Origin: Methylocystis sp. MJC1
GTDB taxonomy: Bacteria > Pseudomonadota > Alphaproteobacteria > Rhizobiales > Beijerinckiaceae
Assembly: GCF_026427715.1 (NCBI RefSeq)
Contig: NZ_CP107558.1
Location: 62,001-126,000 of the forward strand
Length of the DNA: 64,000 nt
Direction: 5' to 3'
Each line of letters starts with the position of its first letter. Positions within the stretch are counted from its first letter, which is position 1. The position numbers were made by a program, and so were the translations under genes. The notes beneath the pieces are model-generated. The model saw only the letters and a program-made list of their open reading frames with translations. It was not told where the DNA came from and made no database searches. This document shows, piece after piece, positions 7,738 through 15,981 of this stretch.

Positions 7738-8241
7738 ATGGGAACCACCACCAGAATATCCTCCTGCGCCTGCGGGCGCGTGCGTTGCGAGGCCATCGGC
7801 GAGCCGATCCTGAGCGCGGTCTGCTATTGCGCGGATTGCCAGGAAGGCGGCCGGCGGATCGAAGCGCTCCCCAACGCAGCGCCTGTCTGCGACCGTGACG
7901 GCGGCACGCCCTATCTGACTTACCGCGACGATCGGTTCCGTTGCGTCTCCGGCGCCGATCTTCTCCAAGATCATCGGCTGAAACCCAATTCATCGACGCG
8001 AAGAGTGGTCGCTTCCTGCTGCAACTCCGGCATGTTCGTGAAATTCGACCCCGGTTTCTGGGTGTCGACCTATCGGCTCCGATACGGCGGCGACCTGCCG
8101 CCCATCGAAATGCGGACTCAGATACGGCGCCGAAAGTCCGAGGAGGAACTGCCGACCGATGCGCCCAGCTACCGGGGATTTCCGCTGAAGCTTTTCTTGA
8201 GATTGGCCGCGGCGAGAATCGCCATGCTGACCGGACATTAG
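7738..8241 (+). CDS. GFA/CENP-V family zinc-binding protein
   Basis: 167 residues from the ATG at 7738. Zinc-ligand cysteines are arranged as in the glutathione-dependent formaldehyde-activating (GFA) fold: SCACGRVRCE near the N-terminus, then CYCADCQ, and a later ASCCNSGMF. The founding member, Gfa, was linked to S-hydroxymethylglutathione formation, a tempting link in a methylotroph. However, most family members have no proven activity. It stands alone between trpS2 and mcd on the same strand, 99 bp after trpS2. The C-terminal 50 residues are basic and unlike the usual domain. Confidence 0.75.
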   Translation: MGTTTRISSCACGRVRCEAIGEPILSAVCYCADCQEGGRRIEALPNAAPVCDRDGGTPYLTYRDDRFRCVSGADLLQDHRLKPNSSTRRVVASCCNSGMFVKFDPGFWVSTYRLRYGGDLPPIEMRTQIRRRKSEEELPTDAPSYRGFPLKLFLRLAAARIAMLTGH

Positions 8242-8363
8242 GCCGGCAAACCCGAGATTTGCGGATGCTCCTTCCAGTTGCGTCCCGGGCGAAATGGCGG
8301 CATGTAGGGCGCAAATTTTTCCACAGGCGCGCCCTCGAGGGCCCTATTCCAAACAGGACAGCA

Positions 8364-10037
8364 ATGACCGCAGCCGTCGCGACGAAACTCGATCCCCAAA
8401 GCTGGCTCGCCAACGCCAAGGAGGCGCTCGCCGCCGTCGAGGCGCTCTATAATGACGCGCTCGCCAGCGTGCGCGCCCGCGTGACGAAGGACGGCAAGCT
8501 TTCCAACGAGCTGATCGAGGCCGACCAGCACGCCGCCCACGGTCTCTCCTGGTTCGCGACCTATGTGCAGGGCCTCAAGGAGCTCATCGACTACGCCGAG
8601 CGCCTTTCCGGCGAGGGCGCCTATGGCGAGACGGAAGAACTCCTGAACCAGATCGGCTTCGCCGAGCTGCTCGCCCAGGTCTATGGCGGCATTCCGATGA
8701 GCCAGGGCGAATTCGTCCGCCTCTCGGATTTCGGCCTTTCCTCGGCCAAGGTCGCCGCCGCGCGCCCGGCCTGCGTCGACGCGCTCATTCTTTCGGGCAA
8801 TACGCCGGCGAACCGCGCCCGCCTTGCCGAGCTGATCGACCATCATTCCGCTGCCGAGACCGTCGGCGCCACCGGCCTCGACGAGACGCTGGAAGCCATC
8901 CGCAGCGAGATGCGCAAATTCGCCGCCGACAATGTCGTGCCCTTCGCCCATGAGTGGCATTCCAAGAACGCCTATATTCCGCTCGAGGTGATCGGCGGCC
9001 TCGCGGAGCTGGGCGTCTTCGGCCTCACCATTCCGGAGGAATATGGCGGCTCGGGCATGGGCAAAATCGCCATGTGCGTCGTCTCCGAGGAGCTGTCGCG
9101 CGCTTATATCGGCGTCGGTTCGCTCGGCACCCGCTCCGAGATCGCGGGCGAACTTATTCTCGTCGGCGGCACGGAAGCGCAGAAGCAGAAATATCTGCCG
9201 GGCATCGCGGCGGGCGAAATCCTCCCCACAGCCGTTTTCACCGAGCCGAACAACGGCTCCGACCTTGCGAATCTGCGCACCCGCGCCGTGCGCGAGGGCG
9301 ACGTCTACAAGGTCACCGGCAACAAGACCTGGATCACCCATCCGGTCCGCGCCGACATCATGATGCTGCTGACCCGCACCAATCCGAATGAGAAGGGCTA
9401 CAGGGGCCTCTCCATGTTCGTCGCCGAAAAGCCGCGCGGCACGGATGAAAATCCCTTCCCCGCGAACGGGATGACCGGCGGCGAGATCGAGGTGCTCGGT
9501 TATCGCGGCATGAAGGAGTTCGAGATCGGCTTCGACAATTTCGAGGTGCCGGCCGAAAACCTGCTCGGCGGCGAGGAGGGCAAGGGCTTCAAGCATCTCA
9601 TGGAGACCTTCGAGTCCGCCCGCATCCAGACCGCCGCCCGCGCGCTGGGCGTGGCGCAATGCGCCCTCGACCTCGGCCTGAAATACGCGAAGGAACGCAT
9701 CCAGTTCGGCAAGCCCTTGTTCGCCTTCCCGCGCGTCTTCAACAAGATCGTGTCGATGGCGGTGGAGGTTCACATCGCTCGCCAGATCACCTATTTCGCC
9801 GCGCGCGAGAAGGACGAGGGCAAGCGCTGCGACCTGGAAGCCGGCATGGCGAAGCTGCTCGGCGCCCGCGTCGCCTGGGCGGCGGCGGACAACGCCCTGC
9901 AGATTCACGGCGGCAACGGCTTCGCGCTGGAATATCCGGTCTCCCGCGTCCTCTGCGACGCGCGCATCCTCAACATCTTCGAGGGCGCGGCGGAAATTCA
10001 GGCGCAGGTCATCGCAAGGCGCCTGCTGGAGGGCTAA
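8364..10037 (+). CDS. mcd: (2S)-Methylsuccinyl-CoA dehydrogenase, ethylmalonyl-CoA pathway
   Basis: FAD enzyme oxidising (2S)-methylsuccinyl-CoA to mesaconyl-CoA. The 557-residue length is diagnostic: about 160 N-terminal residues precede a standard acyl-CoA dehydrogenase core (about 170-555), as in characterised Mcd, whereas ordinary family members have about 380. Core signatures visible are IPEEYGGSGMGK, FTEPNNGSD, GNKTWITH, and IHGGNGFALEYPVSR. The start is the ATG at 8364. The frame is open upstream to 7941 but there overlaps the GFA gene. Ecm and Ccr of the same pathway lie 38-40 kb away in this window. An ordinary acyl-CoA dehydrogenase is less likely because of the N-terminal domain. 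Confidence 0.85.
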   Translation: MTAAVATKLDPQSWLANAKEALAAVEALYNDALASVRARVTKDGKLSNELIEADQHAAHGLSWFATYVQGLKELIDYAERLSGEGAYGETEELLNQIGFAELLAQVYGGIPMSQGEFVRLSDFGLSSAKVAAARPACVDALILSGNTPANRARLAELIDHHSAAETVGATGLDETLEAIRSEMRKFAADNVVPFAHEWHSKNAYIPLEVIGGLAELGVFGLTIPEEYGGSGMGKIAMCVVSEELSRAYIGVGSLGTRSEIAGELILVGGTEAQKQKYLPGIAAGEILPTAVFTEPNNGSDLANLRTRAVREGDVYKVTGNKTWITHPVRADIMMLLTRTNPNEKGYRGLSMFVAEKPRGTDENPFPANGMTGGEIEVLGYRGMKEFEIGFDNFEVPAENLLGGEEGKGFKHLMETFESARIQTAARALGVAQCALDLGLKYAKERIQFGKPLFAFPRVFNKIVSMAVEVHIARQITYFAAREKDEGKRCDLEAGMAKLLGARVAWAAADNALQIHGGNGFALEYPVSRVLCDARILNIFEGAAEIQAQVIARRLLEG

Positions 10038-10134
10038 CGCCATCTCTGCTTGAAGAGACCGCCTTTGGGTCTTTGTCGCCCCCGGCGGCCTGAAAGCCCG
10101 ACCAGCGATCCAGAGCCACAAAAGCGCTGCTTTT

Positions 10135-10180
10135 GCTCTGGATTCCCGATCGCCCGCTTTGCGGGCGTCGGGAATAACAG
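10135..10180. repeat. Family D palindrome, copy 2
   Basis: TGCTCTGGATTCCCGATCGCCCG and its downstream arm CGGGCGTCGGGAATAACA form a hairpin about 45 bp long. A related inverted fragment (GCCTGAAAGCCCGACC and ATCCAGAGCC) lies at 10088-10117, so the two form a larger palindromic pair between mcd and its terminator. Confidence 0.7.
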
Positions 10181-10201
10181 CGCAGTTGGAACGCTATTTG
10201 C

Positions 10202-10228
10202 GGGGTCCCTTACGGGGCCCCGTTTTTT
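10202..10228 (+). terminator. Intrinsic terminator downstream of mcd
   Basis: GGGGTCCC-TTAC-GGGGCCCC forms an 8-bp stem with one G-U pair and a 4-base loop, followed by G and six T residues (10223-10228). This is the best-formed rho-independent terminator in the window. Confidence 0.85.
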
Positions 10229-10486
10229 GTTGGCTAGCCGACAGCTTTGTCGGCTCGCTGTCGCGTGCTCTGCACAATGTTTTTGCAGTGCGACAACATG
10301 GCGCGGAGCGTTGTTATCCTTCGGGATAGCTTTTGGAGGCGGGTTGGAATTTACTCTGGCGAAAGCTTCTCGGCGCAATATATGTTGCAACGCACAAGCA
10401 GCGCGACATACATGAGCTAGAAGCTGGCGCGTCCACGAGCGGGAAAGGTTTTTCCGGCACGATGGTGACGGGCCAAGGAGGTCACT
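10229..10486. other. Intergenic stretch with no recognised gene
   Basis: Between the mcd terminator and the next small gene I see no convincing coding frame. It contains a loose inverted repeat ACAAC-N12-GTTGT (10293-10314) and an A/T-rich patch near 10377-10390 that could hold a promoter for the downstream gene. Nothing more can be supported. Confidence 0.5.
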
Positions 10487-10771
10487 ATGTTGGAAACAGT
10501 CAAAACATATCTCCAGGATTGGTCGGACGCCTGCGAATACGCGAATGAATGCGCCCCGGATCTCTCCTTCCTCGGCAATGGCGAGCCCTTCACGGCGCTG
10601 CTGTTCGTTGCGGCCGTCTGCTATCTAGCCTGGGCGATCAACGAGGCTGGCATCAAGCGTCGCGTGGTCTCGCTTGCGGCTGTCGCGCCCCAGGCCGCTG
10701 GCGATCTGAAGGCGGTTGTCGAAAAGCTGACGCCAGCCCCTGCGGCGGCCCCTGAGAAGCTCGCCGCCTGA
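10487..10771 (+). CDS. Small single-pass membrane protein of unknown function
   Basis: 94 residues, not recognised. A very strong ribosome binding site, AAGGAGGT at 10475-10482, precedes the ATG by 4 bases, suggesting high expression. The N-terminal 30 residues are acidic and polar. A hydrophobic segment FTALLFVAAVCYLAWAI (about 36-52) should span the membrane, followed by a short basic stretch IKRRV and an Ala/Pro-rich tail. It sits alone between the mcd terminator and the host-attachment-like gene. No function can be assigned. Confidence 0.75.
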   Translation: MLETVKTYLQDWSDACEYANECAPDLSFLGNGEPFTALLFVAAVCYLAWAINEAGIKRRVVSLAAVAPQAAGDLKAVVEKLTPAPAAAPEKLAA

Positions 10772-10882
10772 TACAGATGAGACGTGGGTGGGCGCGTCCT
10801 TTCGACGCGCCACGGCCACGCTTGCTCTCCCTCCCTCCAGCCGCCACATCCAAGGCGTGAGCTTTTGTGAGCGAGGGACGCT

Positions 10883-11344
10883 ATGACCGCAGTTGCTGTC
10901 CATAATGGCGCGTGGGTTCTGATCGGCGACGGCCGACGCGCGCTGTTCTTCTCCAACCACGGCGACGCCGAGATTCTCGACCTGCGCGTGATCGAAACGC
11001 GCGTCGAAGAAAATCCGCCGACCCGCGAGCAGGGGTCGGATGCGCCGGGCCGCGCCTTCGCCGCCGCTGGCTCTCATGCGCGCAGCGGCATGGGGAATGT
11101 GGACTGGCATGAGCTCGAAGAAGAGCGCTTCGCCCGCGCCATGGCCGACCGCATCAACGCCGCCGCCGAAAGCGGCGAGATGAAGGAAATCGTCATTGTC
11201 GCCCCGCCCCGGACATTGGGCGAAATCCGCAAGGATCTGAGCGCCAAGGCGCAGAGCAAGGTCGCCGGCGAGCTGGACAAGGATTTGACCAAGCACCCGC
11301 TGCCGGAAATCGAGAAGGCCCTGGCGTTGAAGCCGCAGGCTTGA
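10883..11344 (+). CDS. Host attachment family protein (eRF1-like fold)
   Basis: 153 residues matching by eye the PF10116 family named after Agrobacterium AtsE: VLIGDGRRALFF near the N-terminus, the central Gly/Ala linker, DWHELEEERFARAMADRI, and IVIVAPPRTLGEIRKDLS in the C-terminal half. The family is structurally related to archaeal/bacterial release-factor domains. The attachment name is historical, and its biochemical role in free-living bacteria is unknown. There is a reasonable GAGGGACG upstream of the ATG. It follows the small membrane protein gene by 111 bp and may share its transcript. Confidence 0.8.
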   Translation: MTAVAVHNGAWVLIGDGRRALFFSNHGDAEILDLRVIETRVEENPPTREQGSDAPGRAFAAAGSHARSGMGNVDWHELEEERFARAMADRINAAAESGEMKEIVIVAPPRTLGEIRKDLSAKAQSKVAGELDKDLTKHPLPEIEKALALKPQA

Positions 11345-11388
11345 TCTCAGAGCGCGGACGCTCGCAAGGCGAGCGCTGAAAAACCAAC

Positions 11389-11536
11389 CGTCATGGCCGG
11401 GCTTGTCCCGGCCATCCACGCCAAGGGGCGCGGCCTACTAAGGGGACGGGTCCGAAACCCCCAGCACTGGGCCCAACCACCCACATGAGCTGGCGCTGCG
11501 CGGCGTGGATGGCCGGGAGGAGCCCGGCCATGACGC
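11389..11536. repeat. Family C palindromic pair (GTCATGGCCGGGC...), copy 1
   Basis: GTCATGGCCGGGCTTGTCCC at 11389-11408 continues to GGCCATCCACGCC, and the inverted equivalent GGCGTGGATGGCCGGG...CCCGGCCATGACGC lies at 11502-11536. Each half is a hairpin and the two halves form a 148-bp imperfect palindrome. It lies between the convergent host-attachment gene and trmD, so it could act as a bidirectional transcription end. Single halves recur at 51264 and 62431. Confidence 0.8.
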
Positions 11537-11585
11537 GGGAGGGTAGTGACGATGTGCCGGGGGAAGGGCTCGGCTAAGCCCCTTC

Positions 11586-12269
11586 CTATTTGCGGACGAG
11601 AAGGTCCGGCCGCCTTGCCCGTGTGAGCTTCAAAGCCTCTTCATGGCGCCATTTGGCGATCTTCGCATGGTCGCCGGAGAGCAGGATGTCTGGTATCGCG
11701 CGCCCCTCGACGTCGCGCGGCCGCGTATACTGCGGATATTCCAGAAGGCCGCCCTCGAAGCTCTCCTCTTCCCCGGAAAGCTCCTCGCCCATCACGCCCG
11801 GCAGCAGCCGCACGCAGGCGTCCATGAGCGCCAGCGCCGCGATCTCGCCGCCCGAGAGAATGTAATCCCCTATCGACACTTCCTCGAGGTTTCGCGCGGA
11901 GATGATGCGCTCATCGACGCCCTCGAAGCGCGCGCAGAGGATAATCGCGCCGGGCCCCTCCGCCAAAGCGCGCACCCGCTGTTGTGTGAGCGGGAGGCCG
12001 CGCGGGCTCATGAGCAGCCTGGGTCGCGGATCGTCCACGGGAGCCGCCGCGTCGATCGCCGCCGCGAGAACATCGGCGCGCATCACCATGCCGGGGCCGC
12101 CGCCTGCGGGCGTGTCGTCCACGGCGCGATGGCGGCCCAAGCCGTGCTCGCGGATCTGTTCCGTCTCCAGCGCCCAGACGCCCCGCGCCAGCGCGTCGCC
12201 GGCAAGCGAGTGGCCGAGCGGGCCGGGGAACATTTCGGGGAAAAGGGTGAGGATGGTCGCGCGCCACAT
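11586..12269 (-). CDS. trmD: tRNA (guanine37-N1)-methyltransferase
   Basis: Methylates G37 of tRNAs with G36 using SAM, preventing +1 frameshifting. 227 residues, the usual length. The SPOUT knot motifs are present: [26 protein letters not shown], and [16 protein letters not shown], as is the C-terminal basic [24 protein letters not shown]. It belongs to the conserved rpsP-rimM-trmD order, but here a gene on the opposite strand separates it from rimM. Confidence 0.96.
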   Translation of the reverse strand: MWRATILTLFPEMFPGPLGHSLAGDALARGVWALETEQIREHGLGRHRAVDDTPAGGGPGMVMRADVLAAAIDAAAPVDDPRPRLLMSPRGLPLTQQRVRALAEGPGAIILCARFEGVDERIISARNLEEVSIGDYILSGGEIAALALMDACVRLLPGVMGEELSGEEESFEGGLLEYPQYTRPRDVEGRAIPDILLSGDHAKIAKWRHEEALKLTRARRPDLLVRK

Positions 12270-12346
12270 GGGGGGCTTATGGCACGCCTGCGGCTGCGGG
12301 AGAATGGGCGATCGGTTATGTGGTCTCGTCGCGGAGATTTGCTGAA

Positions 12347-12673
12347 ATGAATTTTTTGAGACTCGAGGTCAGAGGTCCGATCTGGAAATATCCCGGCCCC
12401 GGAGGCTGGCATTTTATCTCTCTCGACGGCGAGGATTCCAAAAGGCTGAAAGAAGAGCGGAGAATCAATCGCACCGGCTTCGGCTATGTGCCCGTCACAG
12501 TGACGCTCGGTTCCAGCGCCTGGGAGACGACCTTGTTTCCGTCGAAGGAGGGTCCCTATCTGCTCGCGATAAAGGCGAGCGTGCGCGCCAAGGAGCGGGT
12601 CGGAGTCGGCGACGAGGTTGCGGCAAAATGCGTCGTCAGGCTCTCTGATCCTCGCCCGGACGCCTTTCCGTAG
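12347..12673 (+). CDS. DUF1905 domain protein
   Basis: 108 residues. The sequence follows the DUF1905 pattern: a short beta-rich domain opening [19 protein letters not shown], then [43 protein letters not shown]. Such domains are often paired with a YdeI-like bacteriocin-protection domain. Here DUF1905 stands alone and its function is unknown. It is encoded on the strand opposite to trmD and rimM and occupies the entire gap between them: its ATG is 78 bp from the trmD start and its stop is 1 bp from the rimM stop. It therefore interrupts a normally contiguous operon. Confidence 0.75.
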   Translation: MNFLRLEVRGPIWKYPGPGGWHFISLDGEDSKRLKEERRINRTGFGYVPVTVTLGSSAWETTLFPSKEGPYLLAIKASVRAKERVGVGDEVAAKCVVRLSDPRPDAFP

Positions 12674-12674
12674 G

Positions 12675-13199
12675 TCAGTCGGCCGGGCCTTCGATTTCCG
12701 CCGGCGGCTCGACGACGACCCGACCGCCCGCAACATCGACGATCGGAACCACCGCCTTGGTGAACGGCAGCAGGATCGTCTCGCCCTGCGGAGGTTGGAT
12801 TTCGAGAATATCCCCCGCGCCAAAATTGATGAGGCCGACGACGTGGCCGATCAATTCGCCGTCACGCGTCTCGGCGCGCAGCCCGACGAGATCGGCAAGA
12901 TAGAATTCGTCTTCGTCTTCCGGCGCCGGAAGCTTTTCGCGGGCGATGTAAAGCTCGACGCCCGTGAGCCGCTCGGCGGTCGAACGGTCGGCGACGCCCT
13001 CGACGCGCGCGACGAGCATGTCCTTGCCCTGCGGGCGGACGGATTGAAGCTTGAAGGTCTTGCCGCCGCTTTTATCGGTGAGCAGGCCGTAGGAGCCGAT
13101 CGCGAGGGGATCAGCCGTGTGGCTTTGCAGGCGAATTTCGCCGCGCACGCCATGCGGCGCGCCGAAACGGCCGAGAAGGACGAGGTTGGGTTTGGTCAT
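12675..13199 (-). CDS. rimM: 16S rRNA processing protein RimM
   Basis: 30S maturation factor that binds ribosomal protein S19. 174 residues. The N-terminal RimM domain begins LGRFGAPHGVRGEIRLQ, and the C-terminal PRC barrel includes DEDEFYLADLVGL and LINFGAGDILEI, ending with the family LLPFTKAVVPIVD. It follows rpsP across a 141-bp gap that holds a family A palindromic element, rather than lying directly next to it. Confidence 0.95.
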   Translation of the reverse strand: MTKPNLVLLGRFGAPHGVRGEIRLQSHTADPLAIGSYGLLTDKSGGKTFKLQSVRPQGKDMLVARVEGVADRSTAERLTGVELYIAREKLPAPEDEDEFYLADLVGLRAETRDGELIGHVVGLINFGAGDILEIQPPQGETILLPFTKAVVPIVDVAGGRVVVEPPAEIEGPAD

Positions 13200-13209
13200 G
13201 GCGGCTTGG

Positions 13210-13326
13210 CCCCCTCCCTGCCCCTCCCCCGCTTACGCGGGAGAGGGGACGCTCGCGATCAGCATTGTGAATGAAGGCCACGACGTGCTCCCTCTCCCGC
13301 GAAGCGGGGGAGGGTTGGGGAGGGGG
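13210..13326. repeat. Family A intergenic palindromic element, copy 2 (rpsP-rimM)
   Basis: Left half CCCTCCCTGCCCCTCCCCCGC with the loop TTAC, right half CCCTCTCCCGCGAAGCGGGG. The core GACGCTCGCGATCAGCATTG is nearly identical to that of copy 3. It lies within the rpsP-rimM-trmD operon. Confidence 0.85.
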
Positions 13327-13340
13327 CAAAAAGCGATAGA

Positions 13341-13700
13341 TTACGCAGCCGCGTCCGCAGCAGCGGCGGCGGCTTCGGCCGCGGCGGCGGCGCGTTCCTG
13401 GGCCTTCTTCTTCGGCTGGGCCTTCTCGGGATTGTTGCGGGCCTCGCGTTTCACCACGCCGGCGGCGTCGAGCAGACGGGCGACGCGGTCGGTCGGCTGC
13501 GCGCCCTTGGCGATCCACTCCTTGGCCTTCTCCAGATCGAGAATGACGCGGTCGGCGGCGTCCTTGGCCTTCAGCGGGTCGAAGGTGCCGAGCTTCTCGA
13601 TGTAGCGGCCGTCGCGCGGCGAGCGGGAGTCGGCGACGACGACGCGATAGAAGGGGCGCTTCTTGGCGCCGCCGCGGGCGAGACGAATTTTGAGCGACAT
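13341..13700 (-). CDS. rpsP: 30S ribosomal protein S16
   Basis: Small-subunit protein needed for 30S assembly. 119 residues. The conserved core is the first 80 residues ([20 protein letters not shown], then [18 protein letters not shown] and [12 protein letters not shown]). A 30-40 residue Lys/Ala-rich tail ending in long alanine runs extends beyond the core, as is common in alphaproteobacterial S16. It lies 25 bp downstream of ffh on the same strand, so ffh-rpsP-rimM may be cotranscribed. Confidence 0.97.
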   Translation of the reverse strand: MSLKIRLARGGAKKRPFYRVVVADSRSPRDGRYIEKLGTFDPLKAKDAADRVILDLEKAKEWIAKGAQPTDRVARLLDAAGVVKREARNNPEKAQPKKKAQERAAAAAEAAAAAADAAA

Positions 13701-13725
13701 GTCAGTTTCCTTGTGAGTCTTTCGA

Positions 13726-15261
13726 TTACTTTTTCTTTCCGAACGGGTTGAGCCCGCTCAGCAGTCCGCCGCCGAGCCCCGGAAGGTTCGGCTTCTGCGC
13801 AAGGAGATCGGCCGGGGGAGCGGCCGGAATGCCGGGGGCGCCGGGAGGGGCGCCGCCGAGCTTCTCCTGCAGTTTCTGCAGCTCCTCCTGCGAGGGCATT
13901 TGCATGCCGCCGGGGCCGAGCCCCATCATCTGCGCGGCCTTGCCCATGAGCCCGCCGCGCTTGCCGGCGCCGAAGGACTTCATGAGATCCGCCATCTGGC
14001 GATGCTGCTTGAGGAGCTTGTTGATATCCTCCACTTTCATGCCGGAGCCGGCGGCGATGCGCTTCTTGCGCGAGGCCTTGAGCAGATCCGGATTGCGCCG
14101 CTCCTGCGGCGTCATGGAGAGGATGATGGCGCGCTGGCGCTTGATGACCTTGTCGTCGAGATTGGCCTTGGCGAGCTGGTCCTTCATTTTGCCGACGCCC
14201 GGCAGCAGGTCCATCATGCCGCCGAGGCCGCCGATCTTCTCGACCTGGGCGAGCTGGTCGCAGAGGTCCTGAAGGTCGAACTTGCCCTTGGCCATGCGCG
14301 CGGCGGTCTTGCGCGCTTCTTCCGCGTCGATGGCGGCCGCCGCTTTTTCGACCAGGGCGACGATGTCGCCCATGCCGAGGATGCGGTTGGCGATGCGGCT
14401 CGGCGAGAATTCGTCGAGCGCGTCCATCTTCTCGCCGGTGCCGATGAGCTTGATCGGCTTGCCGGTGACGAAACGCATGGAGAGCGCCGCGCCGCCGCGG
14501 CCGTCGCCGTCCATACGCGTCAATACGATGCCGGAGAGGCCCACGCGCTCGTCGAAGTTCTTGGCGAGATTGACCGCGTCCTGGCCGGTCAGAGAGTCGG
14601 CGACGAGCAGGGTCTCATGCGGATTGGCGTAGGACTTGATGTCCGCCATCTCCTGCATGAGCGGCTCGTCGATATGGGTGCGGCCGGCGGTGTCGAGCAT
14701 CACCACGTCGTAGCCTTGCAGACGCGCGGCCTCCATGGCGCGACGCGCGATCTGCAGCGGAGTCTGATTGGGCTCGATCGGCAGCGTGTCGACCTCGACC
14801 TGGCGGCCGAGCACGGCGAGCTGCTCCTGCGCAGCGGGGCGCTTCACGTCGAGCGAAGCCATCAGCACGCGCTTGTCGTGACGCTCCTTGAGCCGCTTGG
14901 CGATCTTGGCCGTGGTCGTGGTTTTGCCGGCGCCCTGCAGGCCGACCATCATGATGGCGACGGGCGGGCGGGCGGCGAGGTCGATCGGCTGCGCCGTCTC
15001 GCCCAGCGTCTCGATCAGCACGTCATTGACGATCTTGACGACCATCTGGCCGGGGGAGACGGATTTGATGACGCCGGCGCCGACCGCGCGGTCGCGCACC
15101 TTGTCGGAGAAGGAGCGCACGACATCGAGCGCGACGTCGGCCTCGAGCAGCGCGCGGCGGATTTCGCGCAGCGCCTCGTTGACGTCGGCCTCGTTCAGCG
15201 CGCCACGGCGCGTGAGCTTGTCGAATACGGCGGAGAGCTTGTCGGAAAGGCTCTCGAACAT
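13726..15261 (-). CDS. ffh: Signal recognition particle protein
   Basis: GTPase that binds 4.5S RNA and delivers ribosome-nascent chain complexes to FtsY. 511 residues. The N domain is about 1-90. The G domain has P-loop GLQGAGKT at 107-114, DTAGR, and [12 protein letters not shown]. The methionine-rich M domain (about 300-460) starts [13 protein letters not shown] and contains [10 protein letters not shown] and KRIAAGSG. The C-terminal 50 residues are Gly/Pro/Leu-rich ([18 protein letters not shown]) and probably disordered, longer than in E. coli. First gene of the ffh-rpsP group. Confidence 0.97.
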   Translation of the reverse strand: MFESLSDKLSAVFDKLTRRGALNEADVNEALREIRRALLEADVALDVVRSFSDKVRDRAVGAGVIKSVSPGQMVVKIVNDVLIETLGETAQPIDLAARPPVAIMMVGLQGAGKTTTTAKIAKRLKERHDKRVLMASLDVKRPAAQEQLAVLGRQVEVDTLPIEPNQTPLQIARRAMEAARLQGYDVVMLDTAGRTHIDEPLMQEMADIKSYANPHETLLVADSLTGQDAVNLAKNFDERVGLSGIVLTRMDGDGRGGAALSMRFVTGKPIKLIGTGEKMDALDEFSPSRIANRILGMGDIVALVEKAAAAIDAEEARKTAARMAKGKFDLQDLCDQLAQVEKIGGLGGMMDLLPGVGKMKDQLAKANLDDKVIKRQRAIILSMTPQERRNPDLLKASRKKRIAAGSGMKVEDINKLLKQHRQMADLMKSFGAGKRGGLMGKAAQMMGLGPGGMQMPSQEELQKLQEKLGGAPPGAPGIPAAPPADLLAQKPNLPGLGGGLLSGLNPFGKKK

Positions 15262-15444
15262 TTTGTCACTCCTGCAGCGCCTGCGTCAGCCGCCGCGCCA
15301 AAGCAAAACGCGCCCGGGGGCGCATCGCGCTGCCGGGCGTTGGCCTGCCGCCTCACGGGACGGCTCGGCTGGTCGAACTTTTTTCTCTTTCGAGATCAGC
15401 GCGCTTTTTAGGAGCGTCGGGGCGCGTCTGTCAATGGCGGCGGA

Positions 15445-15687
15445 TCAGCGCGTTCCGCCGAGCCGCTGCAGCAAGCCGAGATTCTCAAAAAACATCTCCC
15501 GCGCCGTCGGGCTGATGGCGGCATGGCCTTCGTCGGCGACGTAGAGAAGCTCCAGCTCCTTGAGCCGGGCGAATTGTTCTTCGGCGAGACGCGCCGCCTC
15601 CTCCATGCCGCCCGAGCCCGCGCCGTCGCGGATATAGCGGGCGAGTTCGATCACATTCTCGGGCGTCGGGTCCGGCGGAAGGCTCAT
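15445..15687 (-). CDS. Conserved-looking small protein of unknown function
   Basis: 80 residues, not recognised. It appears all-helical and acidic (EEAARLAEEQFARLKELELL), with no signal peptide or membrane segment. It is encoded 183 bp upstream of ffh on the same strand. The codon pattern (GC-rich third positions) is that of a real gene, and overlapping frames are poorer. No function is proposed. Confidence 0.6.
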   Translation of the reverse strand: MSLPPDPTPENVIELARYIRDGAGSGGMEEAARLAEEQFARLKELELLYVADEGHAAISPTAREMFFENLGLLQRLGGTR

Positions 15688-15837
15688 GGTGGCTTCGCTC
15701 CTGTACGAAGGAAGCCTGGGCGGAAAATCCTAAACGCGCCGGTGTGCGGAATATATAAAAAGCTTACGATCGGGTGCGAGGCATTCCCGTGGTTTATCCG
15801 GGCTTTCCGCACCGCAATGATTTTTATGAACCAGCGC

Positions 15838-15920
15838 CGTCATTGCGAGCGAAGCGAAGCAACCCAGGACCGCAATAGCTGCCCTGGATTGCTTCGTCGC
15901 TGCGCTCCTCGCAATGACGG
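15838..15920. repeat. Family B palindromic element, copy 1
   Basis: CGTCATTGCGAGCGAAGCGA at 15838-15857 and the inverted TCGTCGCTGCGCTCCTCGCAATGACGG at the other end, with CCTGGATTGCTTC inside. The whole 83 bp folds as a long imperfect hairpin. The type is common in proteobacteria. The surrounding gap 15688-15981 contains nothing else I recognise. Confidence 0.8.
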
Positions 15921-15981
15921 CGGTCACTGGTTTTCCGCCCCTCCGGTAAGAAACGGGAGGGGAAGGCGTGAAGGCCGTCGA

